Source: Pirellulaceae bacterium
Lineage (GTDB): Bacteria > Planctomycetota > Planctomycetia > Pirellulales > Pirellulaceae
Reading direction: 5' to 3'
Length of the DNA stretch: 59,375 nucleotides
NCBI GenBank assembly: GCA_024102795.1
Contig: JAGFJK010000395.1
Span: 1-59,375 of the forward strand
The position numbers and the translations under genes were made by a program. The notes beneath the pieces were generated by a model. The model ran no database searches, was not told the DNA's origin, and saw only the letters and a list, made by a program, of their open reading frames with translations. Numbering within the stretch: position 1 is the stretch's first letter; each line of letters opens with the position of its first letter. Shown piece by piece: positions 34,275 through 43,223 of this stretch.

Positions 34275-34725
34275 GGCCGATGTTCACGGAAAAATGGGCC
34301 GGCCGGGGCCGAAACGCCGGCGCTGGTCGAACCACAAGGACGCGCCCCTGGCAAGCCCGAGGCCCAAACGAGCGAAGCACCCGCGATCGACGCCCGCCAA
34401 GTAGCGCCGCGAGAAACGGCAGGGGAATCGGCGGCTCGCGGTCGAACGGATTCGACGAGCAGCAGCCAGGTCGGTTCTTCGTGACGCGGGTCCCCCTCCG
34501 AAAGAGACTATGCGGCTATTGAGTTGATACCATTGACCTCTGGGGTCGATTCGGCGGGCGGGGCAGATTCGGCAGGATGGGGAAAATGCCGTCTGTTCGC
34601 CGTAGGCGTAGCACAACCCGCAATGGAGAACATCGGCGGCGGCTAAGAGATCTCGAAATCACCGGCACGCCTGCAATCACGGGCTGGAAGTCGATGCTAC
34701 GAGCGCTAACGCTTCGGGCCAGATG
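34275..34725. other. Spacer between the sigma factor gene and the tRNA operon
   Basis: No gene is supported in these 451 bases. The only notable element is GCTACGAGCGCTAACGCTTCGGG (about 34696-34718) just after the sigma gene stop, which holds an AGCGCT palindrome and resembles a dispersed repeat. That it is repeated genome-wide is only a suspicion. Confidence 0.4.
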
Positions 34726-36390
34726 CTATTCGGGCAGCTCGATATGCTCTTCCTGAGCCGCCTGCCGCAACTTGTTGAGCGCCCGAGCCTCGATCTGCCG
34801 CACCCGCTCCTTCGTCACGCCCATCTCCACGCCCACTTCCTTCAGCGTCTGCGGCTCATGGGTGTGGTCCAGACCAAAACGGCTGATAATGATCTGCTGC
34901 TCGCGCTCGTCCAACCGGGACAGGATCCGCACGATCTGGCTCTTGCGCAACTGCTGCGCCGACTCCTGTTCGTACTGGTCGCTGCGTTCATCCTGGCGAG
35001 CAGTGAACATCTCGTCGTTGCTGGTGCGGAACCGGTCGCGGTGCTTGAACTCTTCGGGAATCGTCCGCGCGAAGTTCTTCATGATCGCCCAACTGGCGTA
35101 CGTGCTGAACTTGTTGCCGCGAGCGTAATCGAACTTCTCGACGGCGCGGATCAGCGACATGTTGCCGTCACTGACCAGGCTGAAGAAATCTTCCGCCGCT
35201 CCCACGTGACGCTTGGCAATCGACACGACCAACCGCAGATTGGCCTGGACGATCTGGTTCTTCACCTTGACCGCCTCGTCGTACAACGACTCAATCTGGT
35301 CCATCAAGCCGCCGCGAGCCTGCGCGGGATCGAGCTGCTCGCGGAGCCGGCTGGCCTTGTGCTTCAGGTAGTTGAACTTGCGGAACAAGTGATACTCCTG
35401 CTGCCGGCTCAACAGGGGCACGTCGTACAGCGAGGCCAGGTAGCGCGGCAATCCGCTGGGGATCCGGACCTTGCGCGACGACTCGTCGCTGGCCGGCACC
35501 GCCGACAGGATCTCGGCCTCACGCTCCGGCCGCTCGAATTCCGCGTTGGGAATGTAGTCCAGCGGCAGTTCCCAGATCCGCTTGGCCCGCATCTCGTTCA
35601 GCACGCGATAGATGGCCGTCCGCGCCCGGTGGTAACGCTTGGCCAGGGAGTCGGCCGAGGCACCCAGCCGGTACTGCTGGTAGATCCGCTGCCGAGTCGC
35701 CTCGCTCAGCGGCCCCGTCCGCTCCGGAAACACCGCCAGTTTGGGATGCTTCTGGTCGAACTGCTTCAGCGTGTAGCGAACCGTCTCCACACTGCGGTTC
35801 ATGTGCCGGGCCACGCGGCGGGTCACTTCGGACGGGCAGCCGCCGGCCCGAGCCAGCCGCCGAGCCCGCTCGACAATCGCGCTCCGCTCCTGGTCCGACA
35901 ACTGACTGAACCGCTCGCCGCGGCGGATCCGATCGGGATTCTTCGCCACAAACCGCTCCACGCTGCTCTGCAAAAACCCCACCCGCTTCCGGCCGTCGAA
36001 CAGGAACCGGCGACCCACCAGCCCCTGCTGCCGCCAGCGGGAAATCGTCTTCGTCGACACCTTGAACAGCCGGCTCAGATCCTCCACCGTGTGCACCGCC
36101 TCCGCGGCGTCCTCGACACGCACGTTGGCAGCGTCCGAGACATCCTCGACAAACAACCGCAGATCATGCCGCGCCTCGCTGCCCAGCACCGTCCGCAACG
36201 GAGTGGAATCCGGACGATAGTCCGTGATCCGGAAGCAGAGATACTCGTAACTGTACGTCCGCTCCGGATCAATCTCCTGCAGCAACTGCTCGGCGCGATT
36301 GATCTGCTCCAGCTTCTTCTCGCGAGGCGCATACCGGACCTGCTGGTCACGAAGCTCTCGCAGAATCGGATTTTGATAGTCGGAGTGCAT
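34726..36390 (-). CDS. Sigma-70 family factor with three N-terminal HTH modules and no region 3
   Basis: The 554-residue protein starts at ATG 36390. The C-half is a sigma factor: region 1.2 about 313-350 (VPLLSRQQEYHLFRKF), region 2 about 372-450 (LRLVVSIAKRHVGAAEDFFS; DGNMSLIRAVEKFDYARGNK; FSTYASWAIMKNFA) and region 4 about 485-545 (LKEVGVEMGVTKERVRQIEA). Regions 2 and 4 are joined by about 35 residues, so region 3 is missing. The N-half has a MerR/excisionase-like HTH (101-150, TVEDLSRLFKVSTKTISRWR), a second HTH-like module (165-212) and a third (228-272, GASADSLAKRYHRARTAIYR). Region 2 resembles primary sigma factors more than ECF factors. It may be a lineage-specific general sigma. It lies upstream of the polymerase and translation genes on the same strand. 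Confidence 0.85.
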   Translation of the reverse strand: MHSDYQNPILRELRDQQVRYAPREKKLEQINRAEQLLQEIDPERTYSYEYLCFRITDYRPDSTPLRTVLGSEARHDLRLFVEDVSDAANVRVEDAAEAVHTVEDLSRLFKVSTKTISRWRQQGLVGRRFLFDGRKRVGFLQSSVERFVAKNPDRIRRGERFSQLSDQERSAIVERARRLARAGGCPSEVTRRVARHMNRSVETVRYTLKQFDQKHPKLAVFPERTGPLSEATRQRIYQQYRLGASADSLAKRYHRARTAIYRVLNEMRAKRIWELPLDYIPNAEFERPEREAEILSAVPASDESSRKVRIPSGLPRYLASLYDVPLLSRQQEYHLFRKFNYLKHKASRLREQLDPAQARGGLMDQIESLYDEAVKVKNQIVQANLRLVVSIAKRHVGAAEDFFSLVSDGNMSLIRAVEKFDYARGNKFSTYASWAIMKNFARTIPEEFKHRDRFRTSNDEMFTARQDERSDQYEQESAQQLRKSQIVRILSRLDEREQQIIISRFGLDHTHEPQTLKEVGVEMGVTKERVRQIEARALNKLRQAAQEEHIELPE

Positions 36391-37083
36391 TGCCTGTTCT
36401 CTTCTCTGTTGCTCCACCCCAGCGGTGTTCCCTGCGACTCCCATCGCCCGCCAGCCTCGAAGCACGACTCGTTTCCAGGGGCTCAGCCTCGTCCCAAGGC
36501 AGTTTCCTTCCCGCTCCCACCGACTCGCTTCAGCCCTACCCTCTTCTTATTTTTCCAGCCGCCCAAAAATTACCCTTGCCTCCCGTGGCTGCCAGTTGTA
36601 CGCGGCACTACCGCCGAATGTTCTCGCAATCTTGACCATCGCCTGAATCTTGTGGTGTTCCGCAAACCCCTCCGCCGAGCCTCCATGACATGCCTCGATG
36701 CCTGCCCGCCCTGGCCCCACAAGACTTAACCTAAAGTCAAGCGAGAAGTTTCACTTGTTCGCGCCGGTTTGCTGAACCGCGTCGAATTCCTCGGCCGATT
36801 TACCTCTGTAGGGGGTGACGATCGCGAAATGGCGTCTGGCGTGTTCGCGGGACCAGAAACAGGGGGCTGACGCCCCCCGCTCGCCAAACTCCAGACGAGA
36901 AACAGGGGGCTGACGCCCCCCGCTCGCCATTTCGCCGGTTCGCCATCTGGAGTTTTCGCCGGCACCCGCGATTTCTTGTGGGGACCGGCCGTCAACTTTT
37001 GGACTCAATCCCAGACGCCCCGCCCGTCGATCTTTCGATCAGGGAATGGCTAAACTCCGGGCATCGTCATTGAGGGCCGCCAG
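36391..37083. other. Spacer between divergent genes
   Basis: These 693 bases separate the minus-strand sigma gene from the plus-strand exported protein. No gene is supported. The first 200 bases are less GC-rich than the coding areas, as expected of a promoter region, but I could not fix one. The notable content is the REP-like repeat pair listed separately. Confidence 0.5.
36855..36929. repeat. Pair of REP-like hairpin repeats
   Basis: A 32-bp sequence (AGAAACAGGGGGCTGACGCC and 12 more bases) occurs at 36855-36886 and again at 36898-36929, a 43-bp period. Each copy contains GGGGGC-TGAC-GCCCCC, a perfect 6-bp stem with a 4-base loop. The form, size and intergenic place fit a REP-type element. 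Confidence 0.85.
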
Positions 37084-38487
37084 ATGCCGTCAAAAATTAC
37101 GCGACACCAGTTCGATGCCGCCGCTCGCCGGCAAGTTACCAAAAAACTCCCAGCCGGCATCGGCGTGCACCACCTGCTGTGCCTGCTGCTCTGGCTCACG
37201 GACCCTCTTTCGGTGGGTGCCAAGGAGTACACACTGGTCGTGCAGCCCTCGGCCAATGACTGCCAGCATGTCCAATCGGTGGTCCAGATCCGCGGCGACC
37301 TGAAACTCAATGCCGATGGCACCGCCGTAAAACGGATTCCCATCAACGTCTCGGCGCACATGACCTACCTGGAACGGACTCTCGAAGCGGAATCGCCCGC
37401 TCGGCACGCGGTCCGGCACTACGAGCTGGCGGCGGCCGATATCCAGATCGGCAAGACCAACCTGCGAGCGGAATTGCGGCCAGTTCGGTCCACCCTGGCG
37501 GCCCACTGGGATGGTGTCGCTCGCCCCCGCTTGTACTCCCCCCTCGGACCGCTCAGCCAAGAGGAAGTCGACCTGGTGGACGTCCAGGGCAACAGCCTCT
37601 GCCTGGATGAACTGGTACCGACGACCCCGGTGAAGCTGTCCGACGCCTGGGACCATGCCCCCAGCGCGATGGTCGCCCTGCTGAACCTGGACGCCGTGTC
37701 CAAGTCGGACGTGCGCAGTACCCTGGTCAAGGTGCAGAACGACCTGGCTGTGATGGATCTGGCGGGGAAAGTGGACGGGGTGGTCGGCGGAGTGGCGACA
37801 GAAATCGAATTGAAGGGGCAGTGGGAGTTCGACTTGCGTCGGGGACGCACCACGCGACTCGTGGCATCGCTGCGAGAAAACCGGTCCATCGGCCATGCCG
37901 AACCGGGCTTCGAAGTGCTGGCCCGGATCCGGACCACGATCCGCCCGGTCGACACCATCCCTCAACTGGAAGACTCCGCCCTGACCGGCCTCGAACTGGC
38001 TCCCACGCTCGCCAACCAACTGATCTGGGCCACGTCGCCGGCGACCGGGATCGCGTTTCTGCACGACCGCCAGTGGCGCGTCATGGCGGACAACCCGGAC
38101 GGAATTGTCCTGCGCCAAGTCGCCGGCGGCGAACTGCTGGCGCAGTGCAATTTGACTCCCCTGGGCAAGCTGCCCGATGGTCAGACCTTGAGCCTGGAAC
38201 AGTTCCAGGCCGACGTGCAGCGGACGTTGGGCGATCGGTTGCAACAGTTCCTCGAAGCCTCGCAAACCGACGAGCAGGGGTTGCGGATCCTGCGGGTGGT
38301 GGCGTCGGGCACCGTCTCGGACCTGGCCATTCGCTGGATCTACTATCACGTCTCGAACCCGGCCGGCCGGCGGGCGTCGCTGGTCTTCACGCTCGAAGAG
38401 AACCTGGTCGAGCAGTTCGCCGAAAGCGACCGCACGCTGGCCGAGTCGCTGGAACTGGTCGAACCGGCTTTGCCGGGCGGCAAGTAG
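37084..38487 (+). CDS. Exported protein of unknown function
   Basis: The 467-residue protein has a signal peptide with its hydrophobic core at about 29-46 (HHLLCLLLWLTDPLSVGA), so it is exported. The mature part is beta-rich and hydrophilic, with no Cys pattern or catalytic motif I recognise. A lipoprotein-localisation-like or outer-membrane-associated beta fold would fit, but this is a guess. It is the first plus-strand gene after the translation block, with 272 bases before the next gene. Coding bias and the antisense pattern agree with a real gene. Confidence 0.7.
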   Translation: MPSKITRHQFDAAARRQVTKKLPAGIGVHHLLCLLLWLTDPLSVGAKEYTLVVQPSANDCQHVQSVVQIRGDLKLNADGTAVKRIPINVSAHMTYLERTLEAESPARHAVRHYELAAADIQIGKTNLRAELRPVRSTLAAHWDGVARPRLYSPLGPLSQEEVDLVDVQGNSLCLDELVPTTPVKLSDAWDHAPSAMVALLNLDAVSKSDVRSTLVKVQNDLAVMDLAGKVDGVVGGVATEIELKGQWEFDLRRGRTTRLVASLRENRSIGHAEPGFEVLARIRTTIRPVDTIPQLEDSALTGLELAPTLANQLIWATSPATGIAFLHDRQWRVMADNPDGIVLRQVAGGELLAQCNLTPLGKLPDGQTLSLEQFQADVQRTLGDRLQQFLEASQTDEQGLRILRVVASGTVSDLAIRWIYYHVSNPAGRRASLVFTLEENLVEQFAESDRTLAESLELVEPALPGGK

Positions 38488-38498
38488 GACGGGTCGAA

Positions 38499-38532
38499 GG
38501 CCCGCCGCCCACGGAGGCCCGCCGCCCACGGA
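38499..38532. repeat. 17-bp tandem duplication
   Basis: GGCCCGCCGCCCACGGA is present twice in a row (38499-38515, 38516-38532), just after the stop of the preceding exported-protein gene. The following bases up to 38640 are GC-rich and show no gene. Confidence 0.7.
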
Positions 38533-38669
38533 GGCTGGCCGCCGACTGAGCCCCCCGGCCGCAGGCCTGTCCCAAGCCGTTTCCAAGCCGTTGAACAGGC
38601 CGGAGGCCCGTCACCACCGGCGCAGCCGCGCGGAGTTCCAATCGGTTACCGGGTCCGCCGGGGCGAAAC

Positions 38670-38699
38670 TTGACCCTGGCGTTTTGCGGCAACTATACT
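38670..38699 (+). promoter_or_regulatory. Promoter of the 338-residue exported protein gene
   Basis: TTGACC (38670-38675) and TATACT (38694-38699) are 18 bases apart, each one base off consensus. The start codon follows 60 bases later. Confidence 0.65.
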
Positions 38700-38759
38700 C
38701 AATTGTCGCCGCCCGTCTCCTGCGTCCGGCTTGTCATCCTTGCCACAGGTGCCCCGCTC

Positions 38760-39776
38760 ATGTTGCAGCGCCGTTTGACCGCGCTTTTCGGCTGCCTGGC
38801 TGCCGCCCTCGCAGGCTCTCTGGTCTGGCTCGCGGCTGGCCCGTTGCCGGCCCAGGCTCCGGAAGCAGCACCCCAGCCGACGCGGCCGCTGGCTCCCGGA
38901 GTGCTGACGGTGATTTCGCCCGAACCCAAACAGGGCGAGACGTTTACGGGCCCCCTGCCGATTGTGGAGCTGCTGGCGCGGCGCAGCGAGCTGGAGTGGA
39001 CGCCAAACTTCTATCCCCAGACCCAGACGCTGCTGGAAAAGGCCAAGTCGGTCACCTTCCGCCGCGAGATCTGGAACCTGGAGTTCAGCTTCAAGCCGCT
39101 GCGGATGGTCGAGGTCGACGTGCCCCAGCCCACCGGCCGGATGCAGCGGAAGCTGATCTGGTACATGGTCTACCGCGTGCGGTACCTGGGATACGAATTG
39201 AATCCGAAGCCCGAGCAGGATCAGTGGGGCAACGTCACCTTCCCCAGCACCCAACCGGTCAACCGCCAGTCGCGGCGGTTCTTCCCCAGCTTTGAGCTGG
39301 TGAGCCATGAATTCAACAAGTCGTACCTGGATCGGATCATCCCGGCCGCCCTGGGACCGATTCAGCGGCGCGAAATGCCCGACGGGCCGCGCCTGCTCAA
39401 CACGGTCGAAATCACCTCGGTCGACATCCCGCTCAGCGACAACCGGTTCGACCGGGGCGTCTGGGGCCTGGTCACCTGGGAGGACGTCGATCCGCGGATC
39501 GATTATTTCTCGATCTTCATCCAGGGCCTGACCAACGCCTTTCAGTTCGAGGACGTGGCGGGCGTCTACAAGCTAGGCGACCCGCCCGGAACGGGGCGGA
39601 CATTCACCTCCAAGCACCTGCAACTGAACTTCTGGCGGCCGGGCGACACCAAGTTCGAGGACGAGAAGGAGATCCGGTTCGGCGTGCCGGTCGACAACGA
39701 CCCGGCCGAGCAGCAGCGGTTGAACTCGATTTTCGGCCTCCCGGAACGGCTTGATTACCTGTGGGTATTTCGTTAG
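38760..39776 (+). CDS. Exported protein of unknown function
   Basis: The 338-residue protein starts at ATG 38760; the frame is open upstream to 38670 but that part overlaps the promoter. Residues 4-32 form a signal peptide (LTALFGCLAAALAGSLVWLA). A short Pro/Ala linker is followed by a compact region with many aromatic residues (WYMVYRVRYLGYELNPKPEQ) and a beta-rich C-half ending ERLDYLWVFR. I recognise no family. It stands just before rpmA, where rplU (L21) would normally be, but it is unrelated to L21. Confidence 0.75.
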   Translation: MLQRRLTALFGCLAAALAGSLVWLAAGPLPAQAPEAAPQPTRPLAPGVLTVISPEPKQGETFTGPLPIVELLARRSELEWTPNFYPQTQTLLEKAKSVTFRREIWNLEFSFKPLRMVEVDVPQPTGRMQRKLIWYMVYRVRYLGYELNPKPEQDQWGNVTFPSTQPVNRQSRRFFPSFELVSHEFNKSYLDRIIPAALGPIQRREMPDGPRLLNTVEITSVDIPLSDNRFDRGVWGLVTWEDVDPRIDYFSIFIQGLTNAFQFEDVAGVYKLGDPPGTGRTFTSKHLQLNFWRPGDTKFEDEKEIRFGVPVDNDPAEQQRLNSIFGLPERLDYLWVFR

Positions 39777-39779
39777 TCT
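39751..39779 (+). promoter_or_regulatory. Possible promoter of rpmA-obgE-coaX
   Basis: TTGATT (39751-39756) and TAGTCT (39774-39779) are 17 bases apart. They overlap the end of the preceding coding region, 54 bases before the rpmA ATG. Confidence 0.45.
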
Positions 39780-39832
39780 GATGGATTCCACAGACACGTA
39801 TCAGCCAGCCGACAAGCGCAGGGAGTCGCCCC

Positions 39833-40078
39833 ATGGCTCATAAGAAAGGTCAAGGTTCCAGCCGCAACGGTCGGGATTCGAACGCTCAGCGGCGCGGAGT
39901 CAAGAAGTTCGGGGGCCAGCGGGTCCATGCCGGCCATATCCTGGTGCGGCAGGTGGGCACCCGTTTTCATGCCGGCCAGAACGTGGGCCAGGGCAAGGAC
40001 TATACGCTGTTCGCCCTGGCCGAGGGCGTGGTCATGTTCGACCAGAAAGGCCGGCGGGTCAACGTCGTCCCGGCCTAG
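39833..40078 (+). CDS. rpmA: 50S ribosomal protein L27
   Basis: The 81-residue protein reaches the peptidyl-transferase centre with its N-terminus. The start [20 protein letters not shown] is the form that needs no cleavage. [18 protein letters not shown] is typical. rpmA followed by obgE is a widespread pairing; the usual partner rplU is absent upstream. Confidence 0.97.
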   Translation: MAHKKGQGSSRNGRDSNAQRRGVKKFGGQRVHAGHILVRQVGTRFHAGQNVGQGKDYTLFALAEGVVMFDQKGRRVNVVPA

Positions 40079-40097
40079 CCGCCCGCCCCCGCATTCC

Positions 40098-41096
40098 ATG
40101 TTCGTCGATCGCGTCCAGATTCAGGTGCTGGCCGGCAAGGGCGGCAACGGCTGCGTCAGCTTTCGCCGCGAGAAGTATGTTCCTCGTGGCGGTCCCGATG
40201 GCGGAGACGGCGGCAACGGCGGCAGCATCATCCTGGTGGCCCAGTCAGGCGTCGACAGCCTGGCCGCACTCGCTCACCGCAAGACCTGGAAGGCCGAGCG
40301 CGGCCGCCACGGCGAGGGATCGCTGAGGCACGGCCGGCGCGGCGAGGATCTGGTGCTTCCCGTGCCCCCCGGGACCGTGGTCATCGACGCGGCCCAGCAA
40401 TTTGTGATCCGCGACCTGGCTCACGAGGGCGAGCAGTTCGTGGTCGCCCGCGGCGGTAAGGGCGGCCGCGGGAACGCCCACTTCCGCACGGCGACCAACC
40501 AGGCGCCGCGCGAAGCCACGGCTGGCGATGAAGGCGAACAGCGGCTGGTCGTGCTGGAACTGAAGATGATCGCCGACGTCGGCCTGATCGGCATGCCCAA
40601 CGCGGGCAAGAGCACGCTGCTCAGCCGCCTGTCGCGAGCGCGACCCGAAATCGCCGACTATCCCTTCACCACCAAGCATCCGAATCTGGGCCAGGTGCTG
40701 CTCGACCTGGAACAGTCGTTCGTCCTGGCCGACATTCCAGGCCTGATCGAGGGCGCCCATCTGGGAGTTGGTCTGGGTCACGAATTCCTGAGGCATGTGG
40801 AACGCACGCGGGTGCTGGTGCACCTGGTCGAGCCGCAGCCGATGGACGGCAGCGAGCCGCTGGAAAACTACCGCGCCATCCGCCGCGAACTCGTACAATA
40901 CAATACGCACCTGGGCCAGCGGCCGGAAATCGTGGCCGTGACCAAGGCGGAATTGCCCGGAACCGAACAGGTGCGGGAGCGCTTGCGGGAGGAACTGGGG
41001 CGAGCAGTGCTGTTGATCTCGGCCGTCACCGGACAGGGACTCAACGAACTGATCGGCGCCATCCGCCGCGAACTGGCCAACAACCCGGCGGAATGA
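40098..41096 (+). CDS. obgE: GTPase Obg
   Basis: The 332-residue GTPase takes part in large-subunit assembly. The glycine-rich Obg fold comes first ([20 protein letters not shown], then [13 protein letters not shown]). The G domain follows: G1 [10 protein letters not shown]3 DIPGLIEGA, and a G4 of the form TKAE in place of NKxD. The C-terminal TGS-like or OCT extension of longer Obg proteins is missing. It starts 19 bases after rpmA. Confidence 0.96.
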   Translation: MFVDRVQIQVLAGKGGNGCVSFRREKYVPRGGPDGGDGGNGGSIILVAQSGVDSLAALAHRKTWKAERGRHGEGSLRHGRRGEDLVLPVPPGTVVIDAAQQFVIRDLAHEGEQFVVARGGKGGRGNAHFRTATNQAPREATAGDEGEQRLVVLELKMIADVGLIGMPNAGKSTLLSRLSRARPEIADYPFTTKHPNLGQVLLDLEQSFVLADIPGLIEGAHLGVGLGHEFLRHVERTRVLVHLVEPQPMDGSEPLENYRAIRRELVQYNTHLGQRPEIVAVTKAELPGTEQVRERLREELGRAVLLISAVTGQGLNELIGAIRRELANNPAE

Positions 41097-41109
41097 GGAG
41101 CTGGCGGAC

Positions 41110-41907
41110 TTGGAACTGGTCGCCGTCGATATCGGGAACTCGCTGGTGAAACTGCGCTGCCGCGACGACGCTGTCGCGCGCGGGCATCAGGCCAGTGAAC
41201 TGCGACTGGAGACGAGGCACCTGGTGGACGGCGCCTGGTCGGCCAGGCAGCTCGACCTGTGGCTGCGGTCGGTGCCGGAGCCGGCGCGGTGGCTGGTCGC
41301 CGCCGTCCACAATGCCGCCGAACAGGCCCTGTGGCGGGCCGTGCGCGACCTGCGGCCAGCGGACACCTGGTGGCGGTTGAGCCGGGCCGATGTGCCGCTG
41401 GCGACCGACGTGCAGCACCCGGATCGCGTCGGCATCGACCGCCTGCTCGACGCCTGGGCCGCCAATCATCTCCGCCAGGCCCATCGCCCGGCCATCGTGA
41501 TCGATGCCGGCAGCGCCGTGACCGTGGATGCGGTGTCGGCCGACGGACGGTTCCTGGGAGGCGCGATCCTGCCCGGCTTGCGCATGGCGTCGGCCGCCCT
41601 GTCGACCGGCACCGCTCTGCTGCCGCTCGTGGGCACGTCGCACGACGAGCTGCCGGAGGTGATCGGCCGTTCCACGCAGCAGGCGATTCGCAGCGGCGTG
41701 CTCTGGGGAACCGTCGGCGCCGTGCGGGAGCTTGCTGGCCGGATGGCCGAACAGCTCGGCGCCGACGCCCATTGGTTCGTTACCGGCGGAGACGCCCGCT
41801 GCCTGGCACCGCTGGCGGAACCGCACGTCGAATTTCATCCGAACCTGGTGCTGGAAGGCATCCAGTTGCTGGGTGGACGCCTGCTGTCGGAGACCGCTCC
41901 GCCTTGA
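41110..41907 (+). CDS. coaX: Type III pantothenate kinase
   Basis: The 265-residue enzyme phosphorylates pantothenate, the first step to coenzyme A. The start is TTG at 41110 with GAGGAG 9 bases before it. The acetate/sugar-kinase fold shows AVDIGNS (phosphate 1), HPDRVGIDRLLDAWAA, IVIDAGSAVTVDAV and GGAILPGLRM. It follows obgE by 13 bases, and its stop overlaps the next start (TTGA). Confidence 0.93.
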   Translation: MELVAVDIGNSLVKLRCRDDAVARGHQASELRLETRHLVDGAWSARQLDLWLRSVPEPARWLVAAVHNAAEQALWRAVRDLRPADTWWRLSRADVPLATDVQHPDRVGIDRLLDAWAANHLRQAHRPAIVIDAGSAVTVDAVSADGRFLGGAILPGLRMASAALSTGTALLPLVGTSHDELPEVIGRSTQQAIRSGVLWGTVGAVRELAGRMAEQLGADAHWFVTGGDARCLAPLAEPHVEFHPNLVLEGIQLLGGRLLSETAPP

Positions 41908-43181
41908 ATTCAGCCCGCTCCGCCCGCTCAGCCGGTCTTCAGGCCTGCCGCCTCACCGCGCCTGGCCGGGGAGCCGTGGCGACGCTGTCCATCGCCGGCC
42001 CCGGCGCCCGGCGCCTGCTGGGCGACCTGCTGGTTCCCCGCTCGAAAGTTGCCTGGGAGCGGATTCCGCCCGGTCAGATCCACCTGGCGCGATCGTTGGG
42101 GTCCCGGCGGCCGGGCTCGCACGAAGCGGCGCTCGATCAGGGCGAGGAAGTCGTCGTCGCGTGGCGGGACGCGGACTGCGTGGAGATCCACTGCCACGGC
42201 GGGATCGCCGCTTCGGAGCGGCTGCTGGGCGAACTGCAGCGGCTGGGCTGCGAATTGGTCGGCAGCGCCCAGTGGCTGCGCCAGCCAGGCTGCCTGGCCG
42301 GTCTGCCGGCCTGGGACGAAGCGGCGGGACCGCTGTCGGCCGCCGCCGCCCTGGCACTTACTCAGGCCACTACCCGCCGCACGGCCGCCATCCTGCTCGA
42401 CCAATTCCGCGGAGCGTTACGCGATGCGCTCGCGGAATTGGCGGCCCGGCTGCGCTCGCCGGCCGGCGATGCCGCCGACAATTCCAGCAACGATTCCGCC
42501 GGCGGCGCCCTGGCGTCGCTGCTCGCTCGAGCGCCGCTGGGCTGCCACCTGGCTCGCCCCTGGACCGTGGTCCTGGCGGGCCGGCCCAATGTGGGCAAGA
42601 GCAGCCTGATCAACGCGGCGGTTGGTTACGAGCGGGCGATTGTCTACGACCAGCCCGGCACCACCCGCGACCTGCTGACCGCCGCCACGGCGATCGACGG
42701 CTGGCCGGTGGAACTGACCGATACCGCCGGCCTGCGTCCCGGCGCCGACCCGGTGGAAGAGGCCGGCGTCGAACGGGCGATGGACCGGGTGCGCGAATCG
42801 GACCTGACGGTTCTGGTGTTCGACGCCAGCCAGCCTTGGAGCGATCAGGACGAACGGCTGTGTCGCCAGTACCCGCAGGCGCTGGTGGTGCACAACAAGT
42901 CCGACTTGTGCCCCCGGCCCGCGGACGGGCGCCCGCCTGGCCTGCTGCTCAGCGCCAAAACCAGGCACGGCCTGGCTCCCTGGTTCCAGGCCGTTTCCCG
43001 CCAGCTCGTGCCGGATCCCCCGGCGCCGGGCGAGCCGGTGCCGTTCGCCATCAGTCAGTGGCACGTTCTGCTTGCCGCCCGGCAAGCATTCGAGACGGGC
43101 GACCGCTTGGCCGCCGCCACCCACATCGAGCGATTGCTACGGCCAGAGGCCGGCGGCCAGCCAGCGGACTGCGGGGATTGA
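41904..43181 (+). CDS. Degenerate MnmE-like GTPase
   Basis: The 425-residue protein probably starts at TTG 41904, coupled to coaX. The N-terminus keeps the MnmE pattern (RLTAPGRGAVATLSIAGPGA) and CVEIHCHGG. The G domain is intact: GRPNVGKSS, PGTTRD, DTAG, NKSD. The helical region around it lacks the usual FxxRAFxNGK and QAEAV motifs, and the C-terminus lacks the Cys-(I/V)-Gly-Lys motif needed for tRNA wobble-uridine modification. It is therefore probably not a working tRNA-modifying MnmE. It may be a paralogue with another role. A true MnmE could be elsewhere in the genome. Confidence 0.8.
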   Translation: MNSARSARSAGLQACRLTAPGRGAVATLSIAGPGARRLLGDLLVPRSKVAWERIPPGQIHLARSLGSRRPGSHEAALDQGEEVVVAWRDADCVEIHCHGGIAASERLLGELQRLGCELVGSAQWLRQPGCLAGLPAWDEAAGPLSAAAALALTQATTRRTAAILLDQFRGALRDALAELAARLRSPAGDAADNSSNDSAGGALASLLARAPLGCHLARPWTVVLAGRPNVGKSSLINAAVGYERAIVYDQPGTTRDLLTAATAIDGWPVELTDTAGLRPGADPVEEAGVERAMDRVRESDLTVLVFDASQPWSDQDERLCRQYPQALVVHNKSDLCPRPADGRPPGLLLSAKTRHGLAPWFQAVSRQLVPDPPAPGEPVPFAISQWHVLLAARQAFETGDRLAAATHIERLLRPEAGGQPADCGD

Positions 43182-43223
43182 TTCATGGGAACATTATCCC
43201 CGAAAGCGGTTCGCGGCCCGCGA

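Noticed and set aside
34696-34718. Possible transposon end or attachment site beside the tRNA cluster
   Set aside because: No integrase, no tRNA 3'-end duplication and no second copy are seen in the window.
36855-36929. Possible CRISPR array
   Set aside because: There are only two repeat copies with an 11-base gap, and no cas gene is near. A REP-like pair fits better.
38760-39776. Gene before rpmA considered as rplU (L21)
   Set aside because: It encodes a 338-residue exported protein, while L21 has about 100 residues and no signal peptide.
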